From assembly GCA_965223025.1 (NCBI GenBank), contig CBDCVP010000023.1:2046001-2110000 (forward strand): a stretch of 64,000 nt of DNA. The letters are read 5' to 3'. Each line of letters begins with the position of its first letter. Position 1 is the first letter of the stretch. The DNA comes from JABDMH01 sp965223025. Lineage in GTDB: Bacteria; Bacteroidota; Bacteroidia; Chitinophagales; Saprospiraceae. Below, in pieces: positions 44,323-54,451 of this stretch. Position numbers and translations under genes: made by a program. The notes under the pieces are model-generated. The model did no database searches and had not been told where the DNA came from. It worked only from the letters and a program-made list of their open reading frames with translations.

Positions 44323-45831
44323 TTATTTTTCTACTTCATATAATAAGGCTCCTTTTTCATCGAAAAATGTAAGGTCTAAACTGGGTTGATCATCTATGAG
44401 GTTCATATTCAAGAGGAGAAAGCCACCCGTAGCCTGATCCGCAGTCCCTTGCACATAGGGTTGTTTGATTTCTCCTTCGGGATCTGTTGATTTAGGATCT
44501 CCTGCCATGACCCCTGCTCTTGAATTGGCATCGACCAATGCACCGCATGAAAACTCGTGGAAACCAGAAGGGTGAATCGCATGATATTGCCAGTGCCGGT
44601 CACCACACACAATAAATAGACTATCCTTTGAGAATTGATGGTCGATAAGCCATCTAAAAAAAGCATCTCCTTCATGGCGAAAACCGCCCAGATTGACATG
44701 ACTATCACTTTTACCACCACCATCAGGACCCACCAATGGAGTTGGCGAAATAATGATCTTGTACGCCGCGTCGCTTGCTAGCAATGTACGGTGCAGCCAA
44801 TCCAACTGCTCAGACCCCCAAATGGTCTTGCCCTGTACATCTGGATCTGAATTGGCACTCCGATAGTCCCGCCCCTCTAGAAGCCAAACCTGAAAGTCTT
44901 TCGAAATCCGGTGGGAACGATATGTGACGGCATCGAATTTGTCAGGATCGGTTACTGGCAATTGTTCCTTAAAATTCTTGATACCCAGCTGGTGTGATAT
45001 CGGAAAATCGATGTATGGATCACTGTCATTGATGCGGTAATCGTGGTCATCTTTCTCCCAGTAGCTGGCAACTTGGAGAAAGAGCTCTTTGAACCTCGGT
45101 TGTACAAATTGTACGTGGTACTTCCTTCGCATTCCCTGCTCATCGGTCACCTCATGACCTCCAAAAAGGCCCAATAGTGGATCTTTGTTCCTAGTCCTAG
45201 CCCTTTGGATGCCTTTCCAAGCGGGATGGTCAAAATAAACATTATCACCTGTGCCCAAGAAATAATCTGGTCTAAGATCAAGAATCGTCTTCAAAGCCGG
45301 GTATCCGAGGTGCTTGTCAGGTCCCTGATATTGCAGGGACGAGTCATAAGCGCCATAGTGAAAATGATAGTAGTTCATACCTGTTACTACCACCATCGAA
45401 AACTGTGCGCTTTCCCTGCTACCAGCCAGGGTACGAAATGATCCGACGCGACTCGTAAAAGTATGCGATGTATCCACACCATATCTCACACGGTACTGAT
45501 AGGTTTGATCGGGCGAGAGACCATCGATGAGATCTTTTAGGATATAATCGTAGTCCGCACTCACCAAACGCCATGGACTTTGTATAGCCACCTCACTAGA
45601 AAGATCTCGAGGCGACATCTCAAAGCATGCCCACCCGGCAAATCCTCGTACATCGCCATTTAACAATGTATCGGACGCGGTAAGTCTGGTTTGTAGAATC
45701 ACGGAATGATCAGTGACCTCACCCGCCATGATTCCCTGCGCCAAATAGGGCCTCGACTCATTAGATGAGCAAGCCATCATCAAGCCCATGTAGGTGATAA
45801 GAGGAAGAAATGTGCCAGTCCAAGAATCCAT
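44323..45831 (-). CDS. PhoD-like metallophosphatase, lipoprotein
   Basis: A 502-residue exported phosphodiesterase/phosphatase of the PhoD-like family. The signal ends in MMACSS with a lipobox Cys at about residue 21. An Ig-like N-terminal domain (about 30-130) precedes the catalytic domain: FLGTGDNVYFDHP, EKDDHDYRINDSDP, and VCGDRHWQYHAI, which carry metal-binding Asp, Asn and His residues. Substrates in the family include phosphodiesters and phospholipids. It lies one base downstream of the sialidase-like gene on the same strand, so the two form an operon that probably works outside the inner membrane. Confidence 0.85.
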   Translation of the reverse strand: MDSWTGTFLPLITYMGLMMACSSNESRPYLAQGIMAGEVTDHSVILQTRLTASDTLLNGDVRGFAGWACFEMSPRDLSSEVAIQSPWRLVSADYDYILKDLIDGLSPDQTYQYRVRYGVDTSHTFTSRVGSFRTLAGSRESAQFSMVVVTGMNYYHFHYGAYDSSLQYQGPDKHLGYPALKTILDLRPDYFLGTGDNVYFDHPAWKGIQRARTRNKDPLLGLFGGHEVTDEQGMRRKYHVQFVQPRFKELFLQVASYWEKDDHDYRINDSDPYIDFPISHQLGIKNFKEQLPVTDPDKFDAVTYRSHRISKDFQVWLLEGRDYRSANSDPDVQGKTIWGSEQLDWLHRTLLASDAAYKIIISPTPLVGPDGGGKSDSHVNLGGFRHEGDAFFRWLIDHQFSKDSLFIVCGDRHWQYHAIHPSGFHEFSCGALVDANSRAGVMAGDPKSTDPEGEIKQPYVQGTADQATGGFLLLNMNLIDDQPSLDLTFFDEKGALLYEVEK

Positions 45832-45832
45832 G

Positions 45833-47170
45833 TTACTTGCTTTTATCTCTGTACCATTGATCTATGGTATCCATCGTAAACCTAAAACTAATGATATAGG
45901 GTGAGCTCCCCTCTTGCCAATGCCCATAAGTGGTAGCCAGAATGGTGCCATCGGGCAGCAGCTCTAGGGCAGGATAGGCGCAATCCGCACCCTTTTTATT
46001 GTCTTTTAGTCGAATTCGGTACTGACCTTCCTTACCTTCTACCAGGTCCTCATAGGTTCCTACCCATGCCACCCAATCACCATGAGTAGGGCTCGCTGGC
46101 CCAGCTTGTGACCGAAGGATTTCTGGATCGCAGTCCGAGCATGCGTTTCTTAAATCCTCGTATTTTCTGAGTGCAGGAGATACATCTCTAAAAGAAATAA
46201 TCAGTCGTCCATCTCCAGTGTAGATGGCCTGATGACGATCCCCGGTCAGAGCATTAGGTAATTGTCTAGGTGTGGTCCAATGCTTTCCCCGATCGTCACT
46301 GAAAGAAATAAAAGAATTCATCCTTCTCGAATTTTCACGCATCAGCATGGCAATCTGCTTGCCATCGGGTGACCAAATCAACCCTGGCTCACATAAGTGC
46401 AGAACCCGCGAGGCAAATACAGACTCTGGTTCTGTCCAGCTCAAGCCACCATCAAAAGAAAAAGTCTTATACAGAGTAAATCTGGACCACCCGCCTCTGG
46501 CATGGAGGTTTTCCTCTTGTGACCTGCCCATATGATTTATATACCTGCCGTCATCGTGAAACATAGCCATGTAGTGCCCCTTACCAGACCTTCTACCATG
46601 GTCGAGTGAGATTAAATCGCCCATGACCACGATGCCACCCCAGTCACCGACCGGCTGCAGTTCAGACCAGGTCTCACATGCATCTTCTGAAACAGCCATT
46701 CTTGCTGGATACAATCCTGAAAACATGATTACACGCTTGTTTCCAGCGGGATCTTCGACCGGATACAGTGTAGGAACCTCCAACGAAGATGCCCAACTAT
46801 CTGGTACGGGCAGTCGTTCACTCCAGCTTTGGCCTCCATCATCGCTTCGCTTCAGCAGGATGCCACCCTCCCCATGGCCCTTGGGATAAACACAATAAAG
46901 CGTGCGACCATCTTCCAGCAACACGGTAGTGGGATGGCCCAAATATTGACCCTCTTCCCTATCCACGACCACCTGCATATCATCGGCTTTATCAAGATCG
47001 ATCAATGGAATACTGAAATAATTGGTGGAAAATCCACCTAGGTCTACCCCGCTATTTGTGATGGGTTGAGTCTGACCTGATCTCAACGGTACCCAAATAA
47101 AAAGCCATACCAATACACTTGCCACTGAGACATGGTCTATCCTGCACCCGACCGCGTAAACCTTATACAT
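45833..47170 (-). CDS. Sialidase-like (BNR/Asp-box) exported glycosidase
   Basis: A 445-residue six-blade beta-propeller protein. Asp-box repeats are visible: SDDGGQSW (about 107), SFDGGLSW (about 240) and SDDRGKHW (about 290). The signal-like hydrophobic stretch is about 15-28. The stretches LGHPTTVLLEDGRTLYCVYP and IMFSGLYPARMAVSED resemble exo-alpha-sialidases and related family-33-type enzymes. Whether the substrate is sialic acid or another sugar is not clear. The phosphatase gene follows one base later. Confidence 0.8.
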   Translation of the reverse strand: MYKVYAVGCRIDHVSVASVLVWLFIWVPLRSGQTQPITNSGVDLGGFSTNYFSIPLIDLDKADDMQVVVDREEGQYLGHPTTVLLEDGRTLYCVYPKGHGEGGILLKRSDDGGQSWSERLPVPDSWASSLEVPTLYPVEDPAGNKRVIMFSGLYPARMAVSEDACETWSELQPVGDWGGIVVMGDLISLDHGRRSGKGHYMAMFHDDGRYINHMGRSQEENLHARGGWSRFTLYKTFSFDGGLSWTEPESVFASRVLHLCEPGLIWSPDGKQIAMLMRENSRRMNSFISFSDDRGKHWTTPRQLPNALTGDRHQAIYTGDGRLIISFRDVSPALRKYEDLRNACSDCDPEILRSQAGPASPTHGDWVAWVGTYEDLVEGKEGQYRIRLKDNKKGADCAYPALELLPDGTILATTYGHWQEGSSPYIISFRFTMDTIDQWYRDKSK

Positions 47171-47659
47171 GACTATCTCGCATTTTCAACTTCTTGTAAC
47201 AATTGATGCCCCGAGAGAACCTTCGCCGAAAAATGTGATCATCAAGCATGGCTCATCTGGCGATATTTTCGTTTTCAGACCAGATTTATTATTGACCAAC
47301 ATATGGTCAATATCCCTAGTGCACACTTCTGGCCATATCGGCGATGCCAACAATTTTCAACTTATCGGTACCTCCGAAAACCCTTCGCGGACTCTACGAA
47401 ATCTCAGTCGAAATTTCTAAACGAGTCTTTCCGATTTATACTTCGCTATTTCTCAGTCATTTAGCTCGGGCTACGCTCCTTCTTGATGCCTCGTCTAAAT
47501 CGAAAAGGTCTCATTTTAAGCATCATTCAGAGTCTCCGGAAATACCCTTATTTCTTGCATGAACTAATGTAACTAATAATCATGATCCAGATATGCTCAG
47601 ACTACTCAGTGAGATAATCTTTGTAAACAATCTTCGTTTTACAAACAAAGCCTTTCCAA
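47171..47659. other. Gene-free interval with a small inverted repeat
   Basis: The interval lies between divergent genes, about 490 bp. Frames present here have no recognisable product. TTTGTAAAC (47620-47628) and GTTTTACAAA (47636-47645) form an inverted repeat with one bulged base just before the beta-helix gene start, which could be an operator. Nothing else stands out. Confidence 0.4.
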
Positions 47660-49402
47660 ATGCGTTTGATCACTTTCGTCCTCCTCAGTACGGTCTTCAA
47701 AGCAACTGCAGTGGACTATCACGTTGGCCCTTCACAGTCGCTCACGGCGATTGCCGATGTTCCATGGGCAACCCTGCAACCTGGTGATCGCGTATATATC
47801 CATTGGCGCAGTAGTCCATACCATGAGAAATGGGTCATTAATCGACAAGGTACCGCTAACGCTCGTATCGAAATCATCGGAGTAAATGGACCAGCCGGAC
47901 AGAAACCAGTCATCGATGGCAATGGCGCCACTACCCCTAGTGGCCTAAATTACTGGAATGAGAGTAGAGGCATCATCAAGGTAGGTGGGTCCAATACACC
48001 ACCGGATGGTTTACCCAGCTATATCACCATAGATAATCTGGAAATCAAATCTGGGAGACCACCCTATTCCTTCATCAATGATAACAATACTACTGAAAAT
48101 TATGTCGATAATGCAGCAGCGATTTATGTAGAAAAGGCAGCGCATCTCATCATCAGAAATTGTGATCTGCACGACTGCGGTAATGGACTGTTCATCGGAG
48201 CTTTCAACGGACAAACCGAAGATATCTTAATCGAGAAAAACCATATTTACGACAATGGAAATACCGGTAGTATCTATGAGCACAACACCTATACTTCGGC
48301 CGATGGTATCATTTATCAGTTTAATCGTTTCGGCCCATTGCGCACCGGTGCAGAAGGCAACAACCTCAAGGATAGATCTGCTGGATTAGTGGTCAGGTTC
48401 AATTGGATTGATTGGCACAGGTGGAAATCGCCAACTTGATTTAGTGGACTCACAAGTACTTGTCCATCTGCCAAGTTATCTTACCACAAAGGTTTATGGT
48501 AATATCCTGATCGAACCCGAGGTGGAAATCGCCAACTTGATTTAGTGGACTCACAAGTACTTGTCCATCTGCCAAGTTATCTTACCACAAAGGTTTATGG
48601 TAATATCCTGATCGAACCCGATGGAGCGGGAAATTCTCAAATGGCACACTATGGTGGAGATGGCGGCAATCCCAATAATTACCGGAAAGGCAAACTGTAT
48701 TTTTATAATAATACAGTCATATCCACTCGATCTGGAAATACTACTTTGGTGCGCTTATCTACCAACGACGAGACAGCTCATGCATTTAACAATGTGATTT
48801 ATACGTCGGCTGAGGGAAATAAATTTGCCATGATTGGAGGTGCTGGTAATTTTCACATGCACCATAATTGGCTTAAGACGGGTTGGGTGTCGTGCCACTG
48901 TTCGCCAAGTGGCATTGTCCATGACGAAGGCAATAACTTGACCGGTACGGATCCACTGTTTTCTGATTTTAATGCCCAGAATTTTGAGCCCTCACTAAAT
49001 GCTCCAATGATCAATCAGGGCGATGCGCTACCCCCTTCACTCCTGCCGAATCATGATATCAATCATCAATACATCAAGCATACTTCCTACGATACTAGAT
49101 CACAGTTTGGGCAGATAGATATCGGTGCCTATGAGTACGAAGCATCATTGTGCACCGCCATCTCCGAATTTATCGCTGGTTCCTGGACCAATGGAGTACC
49201 TGGTCCAACGATCCATGCCATCCTAAAGTCCAACTACAACACATCTACCCATGGGGATATCAATGCTTGTGCATGCACTGTAGAACCCTCTAGCCTACTG
49301 ACGGTGACCAGCGGAAGCGTGCTTAGTGTCACGGAGGAGCTCTCTGTAAATGGCCTGATGGATGCCCATCAAGGTAGTACCATAGTCATTCACGATCAGT
49401 AA
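47660..49402 (+). pseudogene. Right-handed beta-helix (parallel beta-helix/polysaccharide lyase-like) protein, broken by two duplications
   Basis: Two frames of the same reading phase, 47660-48439 and about 48524-49402, cover one secreted beta-helix protein. It has a signal peptide (about 1-17), short strand repeats (VEKAAHLIIRNCDLHDCGNG), then FYNNTVIS, then QIDIGAYEYE, and a C-terminal T9SS-family-type segment (SWTNGVPGPTIH). A 4-bp ATTG repeat at 48407-48414 shifts the frame and reading stops in the first copy of a 101-bp tandem duplication. Removing one ATTG and one 101-bp copy restores NWIGTGGNRQLDLVDS and a 545-residue protein. The net insertion is 105 bp, so both ends stay in one phase. 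It may be a true lesion or an assembly error. Confidence 0.8.
48420..48621 (+). repeat. Perfect 101-bp tandem direct duplication
   Basis: Copies are 48420-48520 and 48521-48621, identical base for base. They begin GGTGGAAATCGCC and end ATCGAACCCGA. The unit encodes part of the beta-helix protein. Length 101 is not a multiple of three. Its exact length and identity are compatible with either a very recent slip or an assembly graph artefact of about that word size. Confidence 0.95.
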
Positions 49403-49484
49403 TTGAAAATCCGTGAGCAGCTTGATTGCGATCAAAAATCCTGATCTATGTAAGTCGACCGTGGACTTGGACTCGAGGCAGACC

Positions 49485-50930
49485 CTACATACCCTTCAAG
49501 ATCAACTGCATTGATAAGATCTGATCGCGCATAATCCGCACAAAATACAGGCCTAAGGGCAGAGCTGAGATATCGATCTCGATGGTTCCCGACACCTGAG
49601 TGTACGACTGATGGATCTGTCCGTTACTGTCCAGCACATCGACGTCATAATCATCCAGGGAGGCTGATCCCACCGCTCGAATGGTAAAGGTACTTTCCAC
49701 TGGATTGGGATAGAGTCCAATACAGTCTTCCTCGAGTACAACATCTGTGTGGGAAGTCATCAGAAATTCGTCAGCCCCGATATCCGGAGGAGCTGAATAT
49801 ATCCGCTCACTGCAATCATAGTCATACGCTACTTCAGACAATGCAATTCCAACATCGGTCACACCACTAGTACTCCCCACTAGATGATAATCGTTCTGAT
49901 TTGCGTCAACAAAGATATTTAGATCTGTGATGGTCGCATTAGACTCCACCGTCCCAGTGCCACTGGATCGAGAAGCTATGGATTTGTCCACCAAATTGTT
50001 GGCAATATGTACATGACTGGTCGTAGCAAATCGATATTCAATGGAATTAAAATAATGATCAGTGATGAGTGTATTGTGATATACCTTGGCATGGGGGGCA
50101 GACTCAAGACCTATGCCCACATCGCGACTGGTATGGACAAAATTATTAGCGATGATACCCCGCAGATGCCCGCTGGTCACATCTGAGCCCAACCCAAAGC
50201 CGATACCCCTGTCACAGTTGATGATCAGATTTCCTTCTACCTCAGTATCCGATGACTCGCGCCAAAAATGAATAGCATGCTCAGCCAAGTTTCCATCCGG
50301 GCTACGGATATTTCTAAAGACATTATACTTCACTTCCCAATCGACTGACCGATGTGCGTCGATACCACCTGTATAATATTGGAATGCCAGAGTATCGGTA
50401 AATTCAAAAGCACAACAAAACACTTTGCCATTATTATTATATGCAGTACCACTAGACACCTTGAGCAATTGCTCCTTAGCATCGACAAACCGGACATTCT
50501 GAATCAGACAGCCGTCGGCAGTATTATGGACTTGTATGGGGTGATAAAACACTTCACCAATGGTCATGTCAGCCACGGTAAAACCTGGAGCTGTCACGTT
50601 AAAAATGTGGGTCACCGTGCCTATGTCCCAGCCCAAACCAGTAATGGTGACATCATCTCGATCACCAGTAGCACCCCTAATGGTCAGATTGACCATGTTC
50701 TCGCTGATGAATCGGAGATTCTGAGAAAGCTGGTAAGCACCAGCATTAACTAGAATGGTGAGATTTCCATCGCTAGTATCGGCTCGATACAGGGCATGAT
50801 CCAGTTCAGCGACAGTACTAACAGTGATCACCACACCTTGGGCTGCCGGCAGAGGAAGACATGCGCAAGGATTCTGACCATTTATTGAAAAACATAAAAA
50901 GAGTGCGCCGTGGAGTATAAAGTACTTCAT
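49485..50930 (-). CDS. Secreted right-handed beta-helix protein with T9SS sorting domain
   Basis: A 481-residue protein, probably starting at the ATG at 50930, directly before a signal peptide (about 1-19). Residues about 35-370 form a parallel beta-helix: VSTVAELDHALYRA, LTIRGATGDRDDVTI, then repeated strand-turn blocks such as EGNLIINCDRGIGFG. The end has a T9SS type A domain: LYPNPVESTFTIR (about 405), then ALPLGLYFVRI. The fold is shared by chondroitin/alginate/pectate lyases, but the catalytic residues cannot be assigned by eye. It faces the broken beta-helix gene with an 82-bp gap and may be its functional companion. Confidence 0.88.
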   Translation of the reverse strand: MKYFILHGALFLCFSINGQNPCACLPLPAAQGVVITVSTVAELDHALYRADTSDGNLTILVNAGAYQLSQNLRFISENMVNLTIRGATGDRDDVTITGLGWDIGTVTHIFNVTAPGFTVADMTIGEVFYHPIQVHNTADGCLIQNVRFVDAKEQLLKVSSGTAYNNNGKVFCCAFEFTDTLAFQYYTGGIDAHRSVDWEVKYNVFRNIRSPDGNLAEHAIHFWRESSDTEVEGNLIINCDRGIGFGLGSDVTSGHLRGIIANNFVHTSRDVGIGLESAPHAKVYHNTLITDHYFNSIEYRFATTSHVHIANNLVDKSIASRSSGTGTVESNATITDLNIFVDANQNDYHLVGSTSGVTDVGIALSEVAYDYDCSERIYSAPPDIGADEFLMTSHTDVVLEEDCIGLYPNPVESTFTIRAVGSASLDDYDVDVLDSNGQIHQSYTQVSGTIEIDISALPLGLYFVRIMRDQILSMQLILKGM

Positions 50931-50997
50931 GATCCAGGCTTTTTCACACAACTCTATATTCCTAACGGAAAAACGATGACTTTAACGCCGATCGAAC

Positions 50998-52038
50998 CTA
51001 ATTATTGAGGTCCCAATCATATTCCATAAAAGATATCTTGGCATCGCTATTAATATCTTCTCTGGAATATTTAGCAATAAAAGATCTCAAATCACCAAAA
51101 TCAGCACGGTACCATTCAAATATTTTTGAAAGATTGATGGCATCCTTATTTATCTCATTGTAACTGACATTATTAATAAAAGACTTTGTTTGGGATTCCA
51201 GTAGCGCATTTAATCCCTCCGGTGTATAGGCTTGATTAGCCAGAGGAGGACAAGATTTTGCGGCACAATTCACCGCGAAGTGAATCCGTGGTTCTTTAAA
51301 AATGGGTCTAATGATTTCATGCTCAATCTGGTTGAGTGAATATGTTTGTTGTCCTATGATGATCCAATTTTTATCCCATGGTTTTCCTTCTGAGATGTCT
51401 TGAATGCTCCTTACCGGATAATGCTGCAAAATCAGTTTAATGGTGAAAGCATTGTACACATTGATCCAAAATGCAAGTTTTTCATCTCTTGACCAATCAC
51501 TGGTCACCGGATTGTTCTTTAATCCTTCTAAATATTCATCGAATTTTATCTCTTCACTTTTGAATCCTGCATAGTCGACAGTAGGACCATGCACATACTT
51601 CTGCAGTAATTCATGAAACAACAGGTGCTGATGAACATTGAAAGTGGGATGGACCAGTACCTCACTGACGGGGTTTGTCTCCTGGTCTAAGTCATTCTCG
51701 GCCGAGGGTCCCTGGTCAAAGGTATCCTCCACCATCTTCTGTGGATCCTTGACATCTGCCGAACCCGTTGATGGATGTTTGGTGGATGCAATCGGCTCAT
51801 CGATCTCATCGACTTTCGAACTTACCACTTCGCGATTATGCACTGGAGCCTTTTGCACCAACAATTTCATCCCTTCTTTCCCCTGCTCCTCATCCATTGT
51901 CTGCTCCGGCATTGAGGTACGCTCGGCAATCACTTGCGTTTTAGAGGATGTGTTGTCATCGACTGTCTCCCTACAGGCGAAACTTACTATCATCAATAGT
52001 ACAAGTACAAATGCATTCATCTGGATGCTAATTTTCAT
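50998..52038 (-). CDS. DUF547 lipoprotein
   Basis: A 346-residue lipoprotein. The signal ends FAC (VSFAC, Cys about residue 22). Residues 25-125 are a low-complexity acidic/Ser/Thr linker. The DUF547 domain occupies about 130-345: FWINVYNAFTIKLILQHYPV, HFAVNCAAKSCPPLANQAYTP with the Cys pair, and KIFEWYRADFGDLR. The end EYDWDLNN is typical. It is a paralogue of the N-terminal part of the 9593 fusion protein. It sits 88 bp downstream of a TonB receptor gene on the same strand. Function unknown. Confidence 0.85.
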   Translation of the reverse strand: MKISIQMNAFVLVLLMIVSFACRETVDDNTSSKTQVIAERTSMPEQTMDEEQGKEGMKLLVQKAPVHNREVVSSKVDEIDEPIASTKHPSTGSADVKDPQKMVEDTFDQGPSAENDLDQETNPVSEVLVHPTFNVHQHLLFHELLQKYVHGPTVDYAGFKSEEIKFDEYLEGLKNNPVTSDWSRDEKLAFWINVYNAFTIKLILQHYPVRSIQDISEGKPWDKNWIIIGQQTYSLNQIEHEIIRPIFKEPRIHFAVNCAAKSCPPLANQAYTPEGLNALLESQTKSFINNVSYNEINKDAINLSKIFEWYRADFGDLRSFIAKYSREDINSDAKISFMEYDWDLNN

Positions 52039-52126
52039 ATTCGCTTATTCAACTGCAAATGACACTCAAAGGTTCATTATATCAATCTCCTATCTCCACC
52101 ACCGAATTACTGCATTTGTTACGTCA

Positions 52127-54400
52127 CTAAAACTCTGCATCCATGCGCAATGCGAAGTTGCGGGGCGCTGCAAGCAAGCCGGGTCTGAGACTGTATTCTA
52201 CATTAAAAACATTGCGCATCAGCGCAGTCAATTTGATGTGATCATTGAGATGATATATGGCTCTTAAATCGGTGATCGTATATCCTTTGTGTTCCTCGCG
52301 AAATGTCTGCAGGCCAGGAATAAAGATCTCAAAGATGGCGTCCACTGCTTCCATATTGCTGGTATGCTGGACACTCACACCAACATCAATCTTGCCGGCT
52401 CCCGTCTGAACATCGACTTTCCACAGGTGCTTGGAGCGATACTTTAAAATGTTGTAGTCAGCCGACGAGCTGAGGGAGTCGCGCTCCGTAAAATCCTGAA
52501 AGGTTGGATCTACATATGTATAACCTCCAAGGATCGCGATGGGGATCTTGCCGATGGTGCCATCACCTGTGATACTCACATCAAAACCCTGAATTCGGGT
52601 GTCACCGATGTTCTGAGACTGGAAGCCATCGATCAAGCCTGTAAACACAAATTCCATCATGTTAAAATACTCGGATCGATATGCCGCGACATCCAATAGT
52701 CCCTGGAAGCCATGGATTTTAAATCCTTGTTTGACACCTATTTCTGCACTCCATCCAGTTTCAGAGTTCAGTGAGAGATTAGGTGAAATTAAGGTGCCCC
52801 CGAAGGTGGTATTGATGTATTTTTCGGCAATGGTAGGAAAACGATATCCTTGTCCCCAGGAAGCCCTGAAAAAGGTATATGGAGCCAACCGATAATTAGC
52901 ACCCATACGCAAAACAGGTTTTGCTTCCGATGTGCTTGCATCTTTTGTCTTGATGCCATTGACTATGCGGGGACCTTTGACAGTATTCTTTTCATATCGC
53001 ATTCCTGCATTAAGTGTCAATCGGTCGAAAAACTTCTTCTCTATTTGAAAAAAAGCCGCATAATTACTGGAGATAAAAGATGTATCTCCGTACAAATTGG
53101 CATTGACATCTGTGTGGATACCTACGCCACCCACAGTAAATAGGGCACCTATGGCAGGCAATCGTTTAAGAAACTGATATTCTCCATAATAAAGTGTAGA
53201 TCGATTGGATCGATTGGCATTGCTCTGATTATCTACATAAAACATGCGCCCTTTGATCTCATGACGATCTCCACGATCGTTAATTATTTTCGCATACGGA
53301 TCTACGGAAAACCTAAAATACTTGGTGGCAGAAAAATTAGAGGTGTCCCCCTGATAAGCTCCCTCTCTGCTATCCTTCCAAAAGAAAAAGGACTTATTCT
53401 TCCCTTTGTTCATATTTAAACCCAGTCCAAGCTCCAAGTAATCGCCGGCCTTGTATCGAAATTTGGAATTTAACCGGCCATATGTGTTGTAATTGTCTTT
53501 CTGAAAACTATTTCTATCTAAATAATACAGTCCATTGACTAGATCAAATTTACCACGACGTCTTGCATCCGAAAAACCTACTCCATACTCTAAAGGTGCA
53601 TTGTCCCACCATTTTTTTCGCCGGTCCCGAGGGGCCAGATAACTGCGAATAAAGGTAAATGCCTTTGTCTTTGGCGCAGCCGTTGCATATGCAGTGCGTA
53701 CATTCACTGTACCATTGAGAGCGGCCGATCCATGTAGGACGGATGCTGCACCTTTCATGACTTCCATACTGGCAATGTTTTCGACTGGAAAATCATCCCA
53801 ATTAGGAAATCCTGAATCCGCTTGATATGCAGGAATATCATCCACCAGGATCAGCACCCTGCTTCCAGCTCCATAGGAAAATCCGCTGCCTCCGCGAATG
53901 TTGGCTTGACCATCGATGATGGCCACTCCCGGCACCTTGTCTAAGACATCGTCGATCGAGGTCGTGTTTGACTGCGCTATGAGATTCGGATCTAATGTTT
54001 CGATGGAAACAGTGGTCTCACCCAATGGTTGCTCGTACTTGCCGGCGGAGACGGTCACGGCCGACAATCGATTGGCAGTAGGCTCTAACCCAATGGCTAA
54101 AATGGTGGTATCTGCTTCCAGATTCAGGGTGTCCAGATAAGCCAAGTACCCCAGATAACTGACGTGTAGTGCTACCTGCTGCCCATAAACGGCCAAGCTA
54201 AAATGTCCTTTTAAGTCAGCATAAGTGCCCTTTCCATCCAGGATTACGGTGGCCCCAATGAGTGGCTCCGTGGTGCTCCCATCAAAAACATGGCCTGATA
54301 TGATGTGCTGCCCTCGCAAAATCGTGGCTACAGCTACCAGCAATAGCAGCAAAAGCAAATCCCCCTTTTTATCCGGTCGCACAATCATAATTAGTGGCAA
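52127..54400 (-). CDS. TonB-dependent receptor with N-terminal carboxypeptidase-like domain
   Basis: A 757-residue outer-membrane receptor. After a signal (LLLLLLVAVAT..., ending RGQ) comes a CarboxypepD-regulatory-like domain (about 33-110, GHVFDGSTTEPLIGATVIL). A plug follows (LDKVPGVAIIDGQANIRGGSGFSYGAG and ILVDDIPAYQADSG), then a long barrel ending in NFALRMDAEF with the C-terminal Phe. An internal ATG 12 bp in (54388) is also possible. Such receptors import iron chelates, vitamins or glycans. The cargo is not evident. It is followed by the DUF547 lipoprotein gene. Confidence 0.92.
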   Translation of the reverse strand: MPLIMIVRPDKKGDLLLLLLLVAVATILRGQHIISGHVFDGSTTEPLIGATVILDGKGTYADLKGHFSLAVYGQQVALHVSYLGYLAYLDTLNLEADTTILAIGLEPTANRLSAVTVSAGKYEQPLGETTVSIETLDPNLIAQSNTTSIDDVLDKVPGVAIIDGQANIRGGSGFSYGAGSRVLILVDDIPAYQADSGFPNWDDFPVENIASMEVMKGAASVLHGSAALNGTVNVRTAYATAAPKTKAFTFIRSYLAPRDRRKKWWDNAPLEYGVGFSDARRRGKFDLVNGLYYLDRNSFQKDNYNTYGRLNSKFRYKAGDYLELGLGLNMNKGKNKSFFFWKDSREGAYQGDTSNFSATKYFRFSVDPYAKIINDRGDRHEIKGRMFYVDNQSNANRSNRSTLYYGEYQFLKRLPAIGALFTVGGVGIHTDVNANLYGDTSFISSNYAAFFQIEKKFFDRLTLNAGMRYEKNTVKGPRIVNGIKTKDASTSEAKPVLRMGANYRLAPYTFFRASWGQGYRFPTIAEKYINTTFGGTLISPNLSLNSETGWSAEIGVKQGFKIHGFQGLLDVAAYRSEYFNMMEFVFTGLIDGFQSQNIGDTRIQGFDVSITGDGTIGKIPIAILGGYTYVDPTFQDFTERDSLSSSADYNILKYRSKHLWKVDVQTGAGKIDVGVSVQHTSNMEAVDAIFEIFIPGLQTFREEHKGYTITDLRAIYHLNDHIKLTALMRNVFNVEYSLRPGLLAAPRNFALRMDAEF

Positions 54401-54451
54401 AGTTAGTTTGCTATGCCTATCTTCAGATTCAATATATAAATATCTCTCATC

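Noticed and set aside
47169..47562. Overlapping short frames upstream of the broken beta-helix gene
   Set aside because: They resemble random translations with high Ser/Leu/Ile and no family; the stretch is better seen as intergenic.
47620..47645. Inverted repeat TTTGTAAAC/GTTTTACAAA as a defined operator
   Set aside because: Imperfect and single; noted only in the interval description.
49420..49437. Small TTGAT/ATCAA hairpin between the two beta-helix genes as a terminator
   Set aside because: Only a 5-bp stem; too weak to support a call.
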